From Gigantopelta aegis (lineage: Eukaryota; Mollusca; Gastropoda; Neomphalida; Peltospiridae), in contig NW_024532779.1 in NCBI RefSeq assembly GCF_016097555.1, forward strand, positions 124,001 through 188,000: a DNA stretch of 64,000 bases. The letters run 5' to 3'. A program made the translations under genes and the position numbers. Under the pieces are notes generated by a model. That model searched no databases and was not told the origin of the DNA. It saw only the letters and a list, made by a program, of their open reading frames with translations. How positions within the stretch are numbered: the stretch's first letter is position 1; every line of letters begins with the position of its first letter. Positions 1 to 40,436 of this stretch are shown piece by piece.

Positions 1-393
1 TGTACTACTGAGAAACAAGAAGCTAACTTTATAAAGGACCCTTTACAAAATTCCAGAACCAACTGAAGAACAAGCTAGTTAATAATCATGATATTCCCCA
101 TAATGAAATAAATTGAAAATACATTTATACATAATAACTGAGTTATGAGTGAGTGAGTGATGCATGTCTAATATTATTGTAGTAAACAGGTTTGCCAATA
201 ATAAAATCATTTTATCATTAATGATCACTAATTAAAGGGGCATTTTTCTGCCTTCAATACTGATAGCAATAGCATGAGTATTCTTTTTAAGTGCTGACTT
301 GTCTCTCTTCCTTTGAACCTGTTTTTCATATCTGTTGAGTACCTTTTTCGAAGACCCCTATCATTACAAATCAATCAAGTCAATTTGATTCAA
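1..393. other. Intergenic, no gene seen
   Basis: AT-rich sequence downstream of the IWS1 stop codon. It probably includes the IWS1 3' UTR. I see no conserved coding segment, RNA gene or repeat array in it. Confidence 0.5.
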
Positions 394-2334
394 TCAATAC
401 CTTATTAATCTCAGTTGGATGTTCCATTTAGGTCTGACAACATAATCTTTATGAGATGGCATAGGGACACGAGCTCGTCCAATCCAACCTTTATCTCCTG
501 GTTTTTGAGGTCTGTGTATGTTACAATAAAGTGTCATATTGAATTATTTAACCCACTCAGCTTCATCTTGAGTTTATCTGTGAAGATTCACCGCTACCAG
601 AACTGTGTGTGTGTGTGTGTATGTGAAAGAGACCACACTGTGTTAATTGCATTATATAATCACTTGTTGTACCTTAGTCTTCTTCTTGCCGCTTGTGAGA
701 GGTGGGCCCAGTCACGTTCTTCTCTCTCATCTCTACTGAGAGCTTTGAAATCTGATGTTAAGCCAAACACAGGTCGAGCCCACATGTCTAAAGGAAGCAA
801 TGGTTTTGTCATTATAATGCAGTAACTATAGAATGCAGGCAATTTTACTTACTGATCAATTTTCCAGCTTTCTCTCTGTTCCTTTTAATTTCTTTTGGAT
901 GTCTATAAATTAACATCACAGCTTTACCTAATCCACTGGTCTTCAATAAATGACCATCCAGTGGAGGAAACTAAATGAAAGATAGAAGAGAGGTCATGTT
1001 GGAATGACTTACTGATTTTAGTGTATCTAGAATGCCTTTCTCTGATTTTGAGGTGAGGAAGAGAATGATCTGGTAGAGGTTTTAACCTAAGTCGTCTGCC
1101 TAAAGCTGGACAGATACCACACTCTATAAAGGTGGTGATTAAGTCTGCTCTGAAAATACAATGAGAAAGCCAGGGTGGTGGTGGGGGGGGGGGAAATAAA
1201 GTTATTGATATTTACTAATATATCTATGAACATACTTTTTCAAATGATTGACAATTGTTGGCAACATTTGAATCTTTTTTAACAGCGGCTTTTTGCTGTA
1301 AATTCAAAGCTCTGTCCTTCCTATAAAAACAAAAAAAAACAGTTTATGATTTATAAAATATATCAATTAAAATACTTCAGCTGCTTCCTTCATCTGTTTG
1401 ATCATTGCTAAAATATGGTCATCATTGGTTGTGATATCAATGTCCTACAATAAAAACAAAGTCAAATAAACTAGTCTATGTTAACTTACTCTTTTCTTCT
1501 TCTTCTCGCACGAGCCATTGCTTCTTTCCTTCTTTGCATCATTAAGTCAAAATCTGGACACACCGGGATCTCTGTGTGAGAGTTGAGTCATGTGATAGTC
1601 ATGTGACAAATTATATCGTTCACTTTTTGTCTTCAACCTCAGAATCACTTGATTCCTTGTTTCGTTCTGGTACATTCTTATCAACTATTTACTTCATCAT
1701 CTTGTGGTTGAAGATCGGCAAGTTCAGCTTCTAATTCATCTTGGTCACCACCTTCTTCCTCACTATCATTACTGGCTAATCTGTCTTGGTCTTTTTTCTG
1801 ATGTCTCTTGATCATCATCTCTCTCCTCGCTATCAACTGAAACGGGATCTCTTATTAATAGGGGTAGTCCCTTCTTCGTCACTCTATAAAGTATTAAAAA
1901 CATTGGGATACACACTATAGTACATTAATATTAAGGATAAGCCCCTGTTATAATACATTATTATTTGAGGTAAGCCTCCTTGTTTATCATTGCCTATATT
2001 ACTTGTTCATCAATTAGAAAAGGATTCTCTGAAGTAGCTGGAGATTGTGGGGGCAGAGCATCAGATGCCATTTCGCCAGATGTTTGTCGGTCCTTCTTCT
2101 GTGTCTTCAACAGTGTTTGTCATGTGACATTACATCATCACTGATTGGAGATCTGATTGGTTCCTTTTCAGTGTTGGAATTATCTAGAAAAGTTTGTACA
2201 TTCTATTTAGTAGACTCTAAGATATGTCTCATACTGTTGTCTGATTCTTCATCATCATTGATTGTCATAGCAACCTTCTCGTCTTCTTTTTGTTCAGTAA
2301 TACCTTCATTTTCAAACAGAGGGGATTCATCCAT
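394..2334 (-). CDS. IWS1: IWS1, transcription elongation factor interacting with SPT6
   Basis: IWS1 partners SPT6 on elongating RNA polymerase II and helps couple elongation, H3K36 methylation and mRNA export in the nucleus. Reading the minus strand, an acidic N-terminus begins [11 protein letters not shown]. It is followed by the signature [20 protein letters not shown], then [20 protein letters not shown]. The TFIIS-N-like helical domain comes next, with segments [39 protein letters not shown] and [15 protein letters not shown]. The tail is [20 protein letters not shown] and ends [17 protein letters not shown], the usual IWS1 C-terminus. Approximate exons are 394-530, 640-786, 865-957, 1025-1145, 1232-1318, 1376-1446, 1495-1570, 1640-1880 and 2010-2334. 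The acidic N-terminal part and the 1232-1318 exon show frame breaks, consistent with assembly indels. The conserved core makes the identity firm; exon edges in the acidic part are weak. Confidence 0.94.
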
Positions 2335-2401
2335 TGGAGACACGTTTTAATAACGAAACCACACCTTGTCCTACCCCCAGACCACGCCTCAAGGACATGT
2401 G
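2335..2401. promoter_or_regulatory. Compact divergent promoter between IWS1 and ZRSR2
   Basis: About 67 bases separate the IWS1 start codon (minus) from a GTGAGT splice donor that probably ends the first ZRSR2 exon (plus). Such head-to-head spacing implies a shared bidirectional promoter. No TATA box is evident. The ZRSR2 initiator codon could not be placed, so the 5' exon of ZRSR2 may overlap this segment. Confidence 0.5.
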
Positions 2402-2631
2402 AGTATCGGGACCTTTAAAGGCGGCCATGAGACCTTGGAATTACTGATGGTTTTAGAGATTCCAGTCATTGAGTGGAGGAAATTAAGGTTACTAGACTTG
2501 TTAAATGAGCAATATTTAAAGTAAAAAGCGCAATATGATGTTAAATGTATATGATATACTTACATGTACCAGCTATAATGAGCTATGACTGCAACAAATT
2601 AATATGTTGTTGTTTTTATCTTTTGAAACAG

Positions 2632-5522
2632 TCATAAACAAAGGCGTGTACTCATTAACAAAGAAAGAAAGATAATTGTACGGAGACAATTAGTTGAGGA
2701 GAAAAGAAGAAGACAAGGTTAGTTAATAAAATTATACAGTGACATTTTTAATGTGTAATATTAGAGTTGTACGAGTCACCAAATTACAGGTAAAAAAGAA
2801 ATGGATGAATGAATGAATGGATGGATGGATGGATGGATGATGAATGGATGGATGGATGAACACATGGATGGATGGATGAACACATGGATGGATGGATGGA
2901 TGAATGGATGGATGGATGAACACATGGATGGATGGATGGATGATGATGGATGGATGGATGAATGGATGGGATGGATGGATGGATGAACACATGGATGGAT
3001 GGATGGATGAATTATATATAAATTGATTGAAAAAATCAAATATGTACATCATTATGGATACATACCACGTTAAATGGATGTTTAAATGGATAGACAATAG
3101 TTAATACATTAATGGATGGATGAGTATAACTATAGATATATAATGAGTAATATAATGAGTAATATACTGAGTAATATACTGAATAATTTACTGAGTAATA
3201 TACTGATTAATATACTGAGTAATAATATATTTATTGTAGAGAAAAGTTGCAAAGAGAAGAAGCTGAACAGTGAGTAAAAGAGAATGTTTATTTAATGGTT
3301 TATTAACTTTTATCAGACAACTACAGCACGAGGCGTGGTTAGAGAGAGATCGAATTAATCACGAATTGTTTATTAAACAAAAAGAAAAAGAAGACCAGAA
3401 ATTAAAGGAGAGAGAAGAACGAGAGGTAAAGATTTTCTACAAGTCTTTAACCATGTGATAATCACATGACTAGCGGTTGATTACGTGAAGAGTGGGAGCA
3501 CTAGAACGAAAGGAAAAAGAAGCAGAGGAAAAACGAGAGCAAGCTCGTCGTGAGAAAGAGGTAGAAATAATTAACTTTACAATGCTCTTAATAATACATA
3601 TCTAGACATTGTTAGAGGAGGCACTATCATCTATCGATCAATCTTTGGAGAAAATGTCAGCAGAGGACAACTTAATGGATACACATGTGGTAAGATATGA
3701 CATGTACATTTACTTTTACATGTAATTAGGGTGTCTATTGTTCCTCCTTTAATTCATATTTTTATCTCCTTCCATGTTCCTTCAAGCCATGGCACAATCC
3801 TATTGCTCCAATAGATGTCACTGAGATTATGAAAACTATTAGTAATAAATTATTGGGATGATGAAAAATCAGAACCACCTCCGCCAAAAGAGCCAGAGAA
3901 AGTGAAATATGGCACTGAAAAAGTAGGTAGTCATACTATTTATAGCTATCAATTATTATTTCCTTATAAGGACAAAATCAATTGTCCCTTCTTCATCAAG
4001 ACGGGTGCATGTCGTTATGGCGACGGGTGTTCTCGTACACATCCTATCCCTGATTCTAGTACTACTCTTATTATACGAGGGATGTATAGTCATGTTGTAC
4101 TCACACAGTTACAATTAGATGAACATGACCAAGATGTAGCATTAGAGGTGAGAGCAATCTCTGACGTATTAGTATTAATTCTATATACTTGAATGTATTA
4201 TCTATGTTGAGGCTATCTTTATATTGAGGACACTTTTAAATTTTAGAGTGATTTCATTATATAATTTTGTTCCAATGTCTTTTGAATTTTGATCTTAGCT
4301 TGATGAAGATGATATGCTACAAGATTTTTAAAGAGTTCTATGAAGATGTCTTCCCTGAATTCAAAAAACACGGAGAGATTGTCCAATTCAAAGTAAATCA
4401 AAAATATAAATACAACAATTATCTATTGGTCTCCTCCCCCTTCATCAAAGGTTTCTTGTAATTACGAGCCTCATCTCCGTGGCAACGTATATGTCCAATA
4501 TTCCACGTTAGTATCTTATAATAAATTTACACACATACAGATTTCTTTTAGACTTAGCAGTCCCTAAACCTGTCTTTATTTTATGCATTCAGTGAAGAGG
4601 AGTGTGCAAGAGCCTTACAGCAGTTCAATGGCCGTTACTATGCTGGGAAAACAATTGACTTGTCACTTCTGTCCAGTTGAAAAGTGGAAGACAGCCATTT
4701 GTGGTGAGTTGGATATAACAAGAGACAATTTTGATATGTGTAATAATGAACTATTTGATGTTAAATTGTCTCTTTGCAGGTCTTAATGATCTACGAAGAT
4801 GTCCAAAGGGGAAACATTGTAACTTTCTTCATGTTTTTCGTAATCCTGATGGAAGCTTTAATTGGCCTGAGAAAGATTATGAAGAGGAATCAAAGTTAGT
4901 AATAAATATAATAAATAAACCTTTAAGTTTCTTTTAATGACTTGATAGAAAGAAAGAGAGGTCCAGAAGTCCTCAAGAGAGAGGAAGGTACCGTCGTCCA
5001 ATGAGATATTCAAGGAGTAGGTCTCGTTCTGTTGAAAGACGACGCAGAAACAGAAGATCTCATTCTGGTTCGGTTCTCCAGAGAGAAGACGAAAGAGGTT
5101 ACCGTTACCGTTCTCCCCGTCCTAGAAAGAGAAGTCGATCACCTGAACGGAGACGAATGAGGAGGTCACGTTCTCCTGAACGACGTGGTCATCACCATCG
5201 TAGGAGAGAATCTAGAAGTGATAGCAGTGATAGCTCCTCTGAGGATGATTCTGACCGCCGAAGTCTGTCCAATGGACATCTCTCTGATGATGATGACAGC
5301 CATGATGATAAACGAAGTCGTAAGAGAAAGGGATCTAAGGAGACTTTCCGATGCAGGAACTCATCGCCACAAACATAGTGATAAAAAGAACACAAGAAGC
5401 ATCATCATCGAAGTCACAAAAAAACACATAAACACAGACACAGTCCAAATGGTAAAGACAAGAAGATGGAAGATGAGAAAAAAACACAATTAAGAATTCA
5501 ACAAATGAGGGTACTTCATTGA
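2632..5522 (+). CDS. ZRSR2: ZRSR2, U2AF35-related splicing factor
   Basis: ZRSR2 recognises 3' splice sites, chiefly of U12-type introns in the minor spliceosome. Domains in order: a basic/coiled N-terminus ([13 protein letters not shown], then a Glu/Lys/Arg-rich helix); a CCCH zinc finger [21 protein letters not shown] near 3985-4045; a U2AF-homology RRM ([53 protein letters not shown]); a second CCCH finger ([14 protein letters not shown], then [18 protein letters not shown]); and an RS-rich tail to 5522. Exons: 2632-2717, 3240-3269, 3317-3425, 3491-3560, 3605-3689, 3787-4147, 4299-4392, 4451-4506, 4593-4703, 4780-4894, 4949-5522. Frame breaks near 3850, 4325, 4640 and 5340-5400 each sit at short runs of A or T and look like assembly errors. 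The initiator codon is unresolved. A donor at 2402 suggests an upstream 5' exon, but no in-frame ATG was found there. Confidence 0.94.
2803..3015. repeat. ATGG-rich tetranucleotide microsatellite
   Basis: Repeats of ATGG/GATG are interrupted periodically by GAACAC, giving a higher-order unit. It lies in the ZRSR2 intron between exons 2632-2717 and 3240-3269. Its minus-strand frames read as Ile-His-Pro-Ser repeats and are not a gene. Confidence 0.9.
3125..3235. repeat. Short AT-rich tandem repeat (AATATACTGAGT-like)
   Basis: Irregular copies of a 12-15-base unit around TAATATACTGAG lie directly upstream of a ZRSR2 splice acceptor at 3239. Confidence 0.65.
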
Positions 5523-5679
5523 TGATAAATACAAAAATATACATGTAGTTATAATCCAAGGATAGCCATAGTTACGAGACCTATAAATAAAATTAACAGT
5601 AATGTCTATCTTATTGTAAAGTATTCTTTACTATTTTCTGATTATTAAAATTATAATTCATCTACCTCTAATATTAGTA

Positions 5680-6990
5680 TAGACACTTACCACAGTGATC
5701 TAGGATAGCTACCATTAGTAAACTCTAGACTAGTGAACATCAATACTTACCAAAGTGACCTACGTTAGCTACCATTAGTAAGCTCTAGACTAGCAAACAT
5801 CAATACTTACCAGAAGTGACCTACGTTAGCTACCATTAGTAAGCTCTAGACTAGTGAACATCAGTACTTACCACAGTGATCTAGGATAGCTACCATTAGT
5901 AAACTCTAGACTAGCAAACATCAATACTTACCAAAGTGACCTACGTTAGCTACCATTAGTAAGCTCTAGACTACAAACATCAATACTTACCACAGTGACT
6001 ACGTTAGCTACCATTAGTAAGCTCTAGACTAGTGAACATCAGTACTTACCACAGTGATCTAGGATAGCTACCATTAGTAAACTCTAGACTAGCAAACATC
6101 AATACTTACCAAAAGTGACCTACGTTACACCATTAGTAAGCTCTAGACTAGCAAACATCAATACTTACCACAGTAGTGATCTAGGATAGCTACCATTAGT
6201 AAACTAGACTAGCAAACATCAATACTTACCAAAGTGACCTACGTTAGCTACCATTAGTAAGCTCTAGACTAGCAAACATCAATACTTACCACAGTGACCT
6301 ACGTTAGCTACCATTAGTAAGCTCTAGACTAGTGAACATCAGTACTTACCACAGTGATCTAGGATAGCTACCATTAGTAACTCTAGACTAGCAACATCAA
6401 TACTTACCACAGTGATCTAGGATAGCTACCATTAGTAGCTCTGACTAGCAAACATCAATACTTACCACAGTGACCTACGTTAGCTACCATTAGTAAGCTC
6501 TAGACTAGTGAACATCATTACTTACCACTTGACCTAGGATAGCTACCAGTAACTCTATATTAGCAAATATCAATACTTACAAAGTGACCTAGTTAGCTAC
6601 CATTAGTAAGCTCTAGACTAGTGAACATCAGTACTTACCACAGTGACCTACGTTAGCTACCATTAGTAAGCTCTAGACTAGTGAACATCAGTACTTACCA
6701 CAGTGACCTACGTTAGCTACCATTAGTAAGCTCTAGACTAGTGAACATCAGTACTTACCACAGTGACCTAGGATAGCTACCATTAGAAAACTCTAGACTA
6801 GCAAACATCATACTTACCACATGACCTACGTTAGCTACCATTAGTAAGCTCTAGACTAGTGAACATCAGTACTTACCACTGTGCCCTACGTTAGCTACCA
6901 TTAGTAAGCTCTAGACTATTGAACATCAGTACTTACCACAGTGACCTACGTTAGCTACCATTAGTAAGCTCTAGACTAGTGAACATCACC
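5680..6990. repeat. 60-bp minisatellite, main array (about 21 units)
   Basis: Tandem units of about 60 bases run without unique spacers, each containing CATCAGTACTTACCACAGTG and TAGCTACCATTAGTAAGC. Two main variants differ at GACCTACGTTAGC versus GATCTAGGATAGC, and in AGTGAACATCAG versus AGCAAACATCAA. The array lies in the gap between ZRSR2 and the RasGAP gene. Related copies at 9180, 10870, 11170, 22675 and 44100 show this is a dispersed family. Confidence 0.95.
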
Positions 6991-34518
<27,528 letters not shown>

Positions 34519-35159
34519 ACACATGTCAGCTCCGACAATTCCCTTCAACACAAAAGTGTATACATGATTATAGTATTCTTCCCTTGGTATTAATTAATTA
34601 CAATCATTTCTACCTGATACCTGATACATTATATATTATATGCAATCAATGATGTTCTATCAAATTAACTTTTATTGTGTTTAGTGAACAAATGGACAGT
34701 TAATTTTTTTAAAAACATTTTTTCATACTGAGGGGAGAAGTGTGATCTTGGAATCATTTAAATTAATGTAAACTTCTGTACTAATAATATTCTATTGAAA
34801 AGAGAAATTTTCTTGTTAACTAAAAATGGTGTTTTGGCGTTAGACTCCATTTTGTTTTTTGTTTTGTTTTGTTTTTTTTTTTTGCTTTTCTTTGAATGTG
34901 TAATTGGTTTCTTTTTATCCACCTGAAAAAATCTGACTGCATTATAGTACAGGAATGAATTTAGTTTGCGTGGTTTTTGCAGGTGGTTATCGCCATTCCG
35001 GCAACGTGTACGTTAGAATATAAAAAGCCTTATCTTTTTGCAGAATCACCACATGAACTTAATAGTCTCTCAAAGCTAGAGATCTACCTATAAATCTCCC
35101 TTTCTAGCTATATCTCTGCGTTGTAATATTTAATTGTTTGTCTCTTCACATAGTCATGT
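34519..35159. other. Intergenic between RasGAP and SOX
   Basis: AT-rich sequence with T-runs after the RasGAP stop. It should contain the RasGAP 3' UTR and the SOX upstream region. No separate gene is seen. Confidence 0.5.
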
Positions 35160-37080
35160 AACCATAAAATTAGTTCTTTAACATTCTTAAAAAACCCCAA
35201 TTTTTAGTTTGGCTCCTTTTTGGGGTTCATAGGAGTAATATTTTACAATAGGGTTTCCTTTCTTCTATAAAAAAAACATCATTGGTGGTATGGATTTTGT
35301 TTTGATTTCTTTTTATTGTGTGCATTACCCCCAAAAAAAAAAACAAAAAAACATTGTAGGTTTATATTACATTGCATTTGGGCCATTTTTTTATTTTGTT
35401 AAAAGTTACCCACACATTCCTGCCCGTTCTCAAGTGGAACCCCCTTACCATATTTTTTGTAATTGGTCTCTTCAAAATATTGTTATTATTTCCCAACCCA
35501 CCGCAATCCCCCGCCCTTCGTGTTCAAAGTATTACAAAAACCCCAATGTATTTTCATTGTCTTTTGGGGTCTTATGTCCCCCTCTTGCCCGGGTCATTGG
35601 ACAATTGGGAAAGGTTTGGTTATTTTAAAAAATTGCTACCCCCCCAATCCAAAAAACGCCACCCGTCTACCCCTCCCCCCCCACATGATATTTAGGTCGG
35701 GTTTATTTTATGGAAAAGGAAAGGAAACAACCTCGTCTACTCTATCTCACTAACCTCCCAGGCCCCGGGGGCCCGACCCCCCCCCACCCCCAACAACATA
35801 TGCTAAAACCCCAGCTCCGGAACACCACCCCCCCACATATCCTTCCATTCAAAACCCAACCAAACCCACACAAAAAAAACACGCGTGCATTCTCTACCAC
35901 CTTCCCCCCTCCCCCCCCACAACCTCAAAATTTTTTCTTGTTTTTAAACCCCAAATTTGATTACTTCAACGTACCGCTTCGCTCCTCCCCACCCCTTAGT
36001 TACGATCTCCCAACCCCCCCCCCGCGCACTCGTCACACCTTTTAACCCACCTACCTTCCAACCCCCAAAAATCCCAATCACTTTTTTTACTGGGGATTAA
36101 ACTTTGATAAAAACTTTATTTTTTATATTTATATGGAATCAATTGATGGTTTGTTCTAAATCAAATTACCAAAAACTGTTTATTTGTGTTTAGTGGACCA
36201 AAATTGGGGGGGGGGGGGGGGGGGGGGGGGACAGTAATTTTTTTTTAAAACAAAACAAAAAACAAAACCATTTTTTCCAATACATGAGGGGGGGAAGAGT
36301 GGGGATCTTTGGGAAATCAGTTTTTCAAAATTTAAAATTTGATATAAAAACTTTTGTTTTTACTAAATTTAATATTTTTTAATTACCAATTTGGAAAAAA
36401 AGAGGGGGAAATTTTTTCTTGTTAAACTAAAAAAAAAAATGGTGGTTATTTTCGTTAGGGACTCATTTTGTGTTTTTGGTTTTTGTTTTTGTATTTTTTT
36501 CATTGCCTTTTCCCTGGATGTGTAAAATTGGTTTTTCTTTTTTTATCCCATGAAAAAAAAAAAAAAAAAAAAAAAAAATATTCTGGACTGGGCATTATAG
36601 GTACAGAAAGGAAAATGAAATTTTAGTTTTGGCCGTGGGTTTTGGGGGGGCAAAGGTGGTTTCATGTGCGCATTTCCGGGGGCAAGTGTACGTAGAATTG
36701 ATAAAAAACATAGGGGCCCTTATTTTTCTTTTGTTGCAAAGAATCCCAAACAATTGAAAAAAAAAAAAAACTTACATAGTCTTCTCCAAAAGCTAAGGAA
36801 GAGATGTCTAACATATCAAAATCTCCCCCCTTTCTAAGTAAAATAAATCTTCGTTGCGTTGAGGTGAAGGGATATTTAATTGTGTGTCCCTTTCCAAGCA
36901 ATAAGTCTCTCCCGTTCGTGATTGGACATAATTAAAAATTGTGTTTCCACTTTGTGGCAGAAATTCCTCCAAAGGCATCCCCATTGCCATGACAGGCCCC
37001 CCCAACCATCCGTTCACCCAGTTTCCATCAGAGATTTTTGGAATACGGGGTGGGGGGGGGCCACCGGACGACACATATGA
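35160..37080. other. Degraded duplicate of the flanking sequence, probable assembly artefact
   Basis: This block repeats the order of 34100-35150 and then the start of the SOX exon, with stretched homopolymers and many errors. Anchors: 35362 TTTATATTACATTGCATTTG matches 34263; GGTCATTGGAC at 35595 matches 34421; GTGTTTAGTGGACC at 36190 matches 34678; CCCCATTGCCATGACAGG at 36979 matches CCTATGCCATGACAGG near 37150. It contains a G-run near 36207-36230 and a long A-run near 36550. Frames inside it, including the proline- and glycine-rich ones, are not genes. Confidence 0.8.
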
Positions 37081-37104
37081 CCCCTCCACACCCCCCTACC
37101 CCGG

Positions 37105-38247
37105 TCACTCGTGATGCATATAATGTCCCTGCAGATCCTCCAGGCTATCCCTATGCCATGACAGGCCACCATCCTCATCCAGTTCCATCAGAGATTTGAC
37201 AGACATCTCCACACACTAGTGGGTGAAGAAGATGACGACAAAGTCAAGCGACCTATGAATGGCTTTCATGTTTTGTGTCCAGAAAAATGAAAAAAATCGC
37301 TGACGAAAACCCCAAGATGCACAATTCGGAGATTAGCAAGAGACTAGGGACTCAATGGAAGGCTCTTTCAGAAGACCGGAGAAAGCGCCCTTACATAGAA
37401 GAGGCCAAAAGGCTAAGAGAAGCCCACATGAAAAAGCACCCTAACACAAATACAAGCCCAAGAAAAGGGGGAACAACAGCAACAAGCTATGCGAAGATTT
37501 GTAATGGACTCGAGCCATCCTTATCACTTTTTTCCACCGCGACCATCCACCTTAGCTTCACTTAGGTAGCCAAGTCAGCCAACAAGAACTCCCTGGAACG
37601 GTCATGTTCAACAATATCCGGCTTTTGCTATCCAAAAGACACGAGTTCAATAACTACTGTCAAACTCCTGGCTATTATTTGGTTATCCAGCAGCAAGTCC
37701 TCACAGCGGATATACCCGACCTTCTCCGGCGTACACTGGTACACATTGGACAGGTATTACGAAGCATTGCAGCGCCATATCCACAAAGTAGCGCTCTACC
37801 TGACTATGCTACAGCCTCCGCAGCAGCTATGACTCATCAACACTCCCAGTCCACACCAGCAATCTTGTATAATAAACTCTTATCCACCTGCTGACCACTG
37901 GTAACTTTTTTTCCACTGACAAGCTGCAGCAGTGGTTCATTAGCATCTGTACTGGCATCTCCCAACTTCACTTGTCTTTTCTAGCATGGACACGGCTATC
38001 AGCATCCACCCACAAAAGCAAGCTCACCAGTTGAGAGTATAGATTCATATTCAGGAGCCCCCCCATTCTAGGAACTTGGCAAGGTTTTCTGACGACTGCA
38101 ATAGTGTTTCATAGTAACGACTCAGGAGCAAAAGCGACTTACGTAACATGATATCCCATACCTGGAAGAAACTGGCTCTTGTCCACCTCCAGTAGACCCT
38201 CACTCCAGATCCGAATTCAAGCTACTCAACGCATCAGCACAATGTAA
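37105..38247 (+). CDS. SOX HMG-box transcription factor, SoxB-like
   Basis: Sequence-specific nuclear transcription factor. The HMG box starts at [11 protein letters not shown] (about 37232) and continues with [40 protein letters not shown] and [11 protein letters not shown] to about 37445. [14 protein letters not shown] is typical of SOX proteins, and the group-B-like box is the best fit. Upstream is a Pro/His-rich lead ([17 protein letters not shown]). Downstream, frames are Ser/Ala/Gln-rich ([20 protein letters not shown]), as in SOX activation regions. The frame breaks inside the box (about 37270), before it (about 37195) and several times after it. This block borders the poor-quality duplicate, so errors are likely. 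The start codon and the stop at 38245 (after QRISTM) are tentative. Confidence 0.8.
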
Positions 38248-40436
38248 CAGACTTTGTGTTCAAGTAATGCATCTAGTTTCTCTAACAGCACAGACTCTGT
38301 TTTAGATAGTAGTGGAACTACTATACCTCTTCACACCTCATGTAGAAGCCTTTATATACATACTATTACACACATGCTTCTTTGTTTTACTTTTCACATC
38401 TTAGTCTGTCACTATGTTTTTCTTTCCAATCCTCCAACTCTGTTCCATAGTATCTTTTTTTAGATTTAATCACTTTTTTGTTGTCACTTTTTCTTCCAAT
38501 TTTTGATCCACTCTTAATACCATGTCCCATTATTGACGGAACGATCAGGTAATTGATTATTTTTCTTTTAATTTTGAAAGACAAGCTGGTCATCATCCAA
38601 TATATATACTATATATATATATTATTATTATTATTATTATTATACACATATTTATATTGTCATTCTTCAAAATATTTGTTTTTCTTTGCAAAGAATTGAT
38701 TTGTGTTTTGTAAAATGTTTTAGTTGTTTTAAGATTCAAAAAAATTCACTTCTATTGATTCCCAGCTGTATTGATGAGTTTCTGTTGGTATAGAGAATTC
38801 TGATAGTTTGCTTTTCACACATCAATTGCAGCAGTCACAAAACTAACTTAAGTTGTTTTGAGTCACAGATCAGTAGCTATACAGAAGTATTGTCATAATA
38901 TGAGACTACATACGTGGATAGAGACGAATGACTATAAGGATGAGTAGAGTGGATAGATCATAAGCTATATCGGATAATAGCAGTGCTTCATTATATGTTG
39001 TAAACACTTAGATACCTCTTTTTACCCATAGAATTTGGCCATGTTAAAGAGATGTCCCTTTACATCTCGAGTAACACGTTTGTAAGCCTATTGTAACTAT
39101 ACACTACCATACAGTATTGAATAAACACAACTTGCATTCCTTCTGATCAAAATCATAATTTTATGTGAACTCTGTGGGAAAGGTAACTAATTTTATGCAC
39201 TGCAGCCAATTGAAGCTACTCTCTAATCCAACATCTGTACTACATATGGTAACCGAGTTCGTTTTTTGCAAAGCTCTAGAGCAATGATCTAATTCTGTTT
39301 ATAACAATCATATTAATAATCTTTATTTCATTATTAAAAAGTAGGATGTTTGAGGTGGGCTCTGAAAACATTCCAGTCATATTATACAAACGTGTTAAGC
39401 AGGTCCAACACTTTCAATTATTTTTAATAAGGTTAATGATTTATCTAACATGTTAGCTGATAGAGCTTCATTCCCAGTAAGACACTAGTACCTTTCCTTC
39501 CTTTTCCTCCAATAATATTATATATAGCATTTTTTGATCTCAGTATGAACTGAAACTCTCAGTGCACAACAAAAACAAGAACCAACATTATGTCTCTTAG
39601 TGTGATGTATACTTAGGTGCAAACATTTATGGAACAACATCTTTTAAACCAAGTAACAAGGCACCTATTCAACCAGATGAAAAGACACATGTGGTATTAA
39701 AATAACTACAAGTGAAACATCATACCATTGGAAGTCCTCACGTAATTTAGAGGTTTGGAGACAGTGCTACCAAAAATTTATCAAAGTGTACACTTAGTTA
39801 GGAATGTGAAGTATGGCTAAGTGTATAATATCTGATTGCTTAATCTCTTCCTTAATTCCAATCTCTGTCACTATATACAGCTAAAAGGGTTTCAGTATGT
39901 AATGAGAACAGAACTGTAATAATACCCTATAAATACATACACACTCATTCCTTTTCCATACAAGTTGCACCCCCTTAGGTCATAGTATATCTTATTGAAG
40001 CAGTATTTTTGATATTCATTTGATTTTAGAATAGTATTTAGAACAAGGCAATAAATACTCCCAGTAGAGTATGCAGGTAAGTATATATTCTACAAAACAA
40101 GAATTCATTTTTAATTTGCCATTCTTAGTAAGCCTCTCCCCCTGCTACATTGTATCAACATTTGGTGCTTCTCAACAACCTCAATGCTAGCATAGTTTGC
40201 ATAATTTTAAACCTATTACTTAAATTGTTATTTAACAATACAGTTATGGTGCTTACTCTGAGGTGATTTCCCTGCCATATAAAAATAACATACTTTTATC
40301 TAATAAAATGATAATTCTAAAGTTTACAACATTTGTTTTGTTATTATAATAACAAGTATTATGAACAATAAATTATTATTCAATATAAACAATGTTCTTT
40401 CTCTCTTTCTCAATTAAATAACAATAATAATTAAAA
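38248..40436. other. Intergenic, 3' side of SOX and RSF1-like gene
   Basis: The two flanking genes converge here. The stretch is AT-rich, with a TA/TTA microsatellite at about 38600-38645. I see no supported gene or RNA in it. Confidence 0.45.

Noticed and set aside
2732-3097. Minus-strand Ile-His-Pro-Ser repeat proteins
   Set aside because: All frames are translations of the ATGG microsatellite inside a ZRSR2 intron.
5680-6990. CRISPR-like regular repeat array
   Set aside because: Units are contiguous with no unique spacers and the surroundings are eukaryotic introns and genes. It is a minisatellite.
35290-36045. Proline-rich reading frames upstream of SOX
   Set aside because: They lie in the degraded duplicate with stretched homopolymers, which looks like an assembly artefact.
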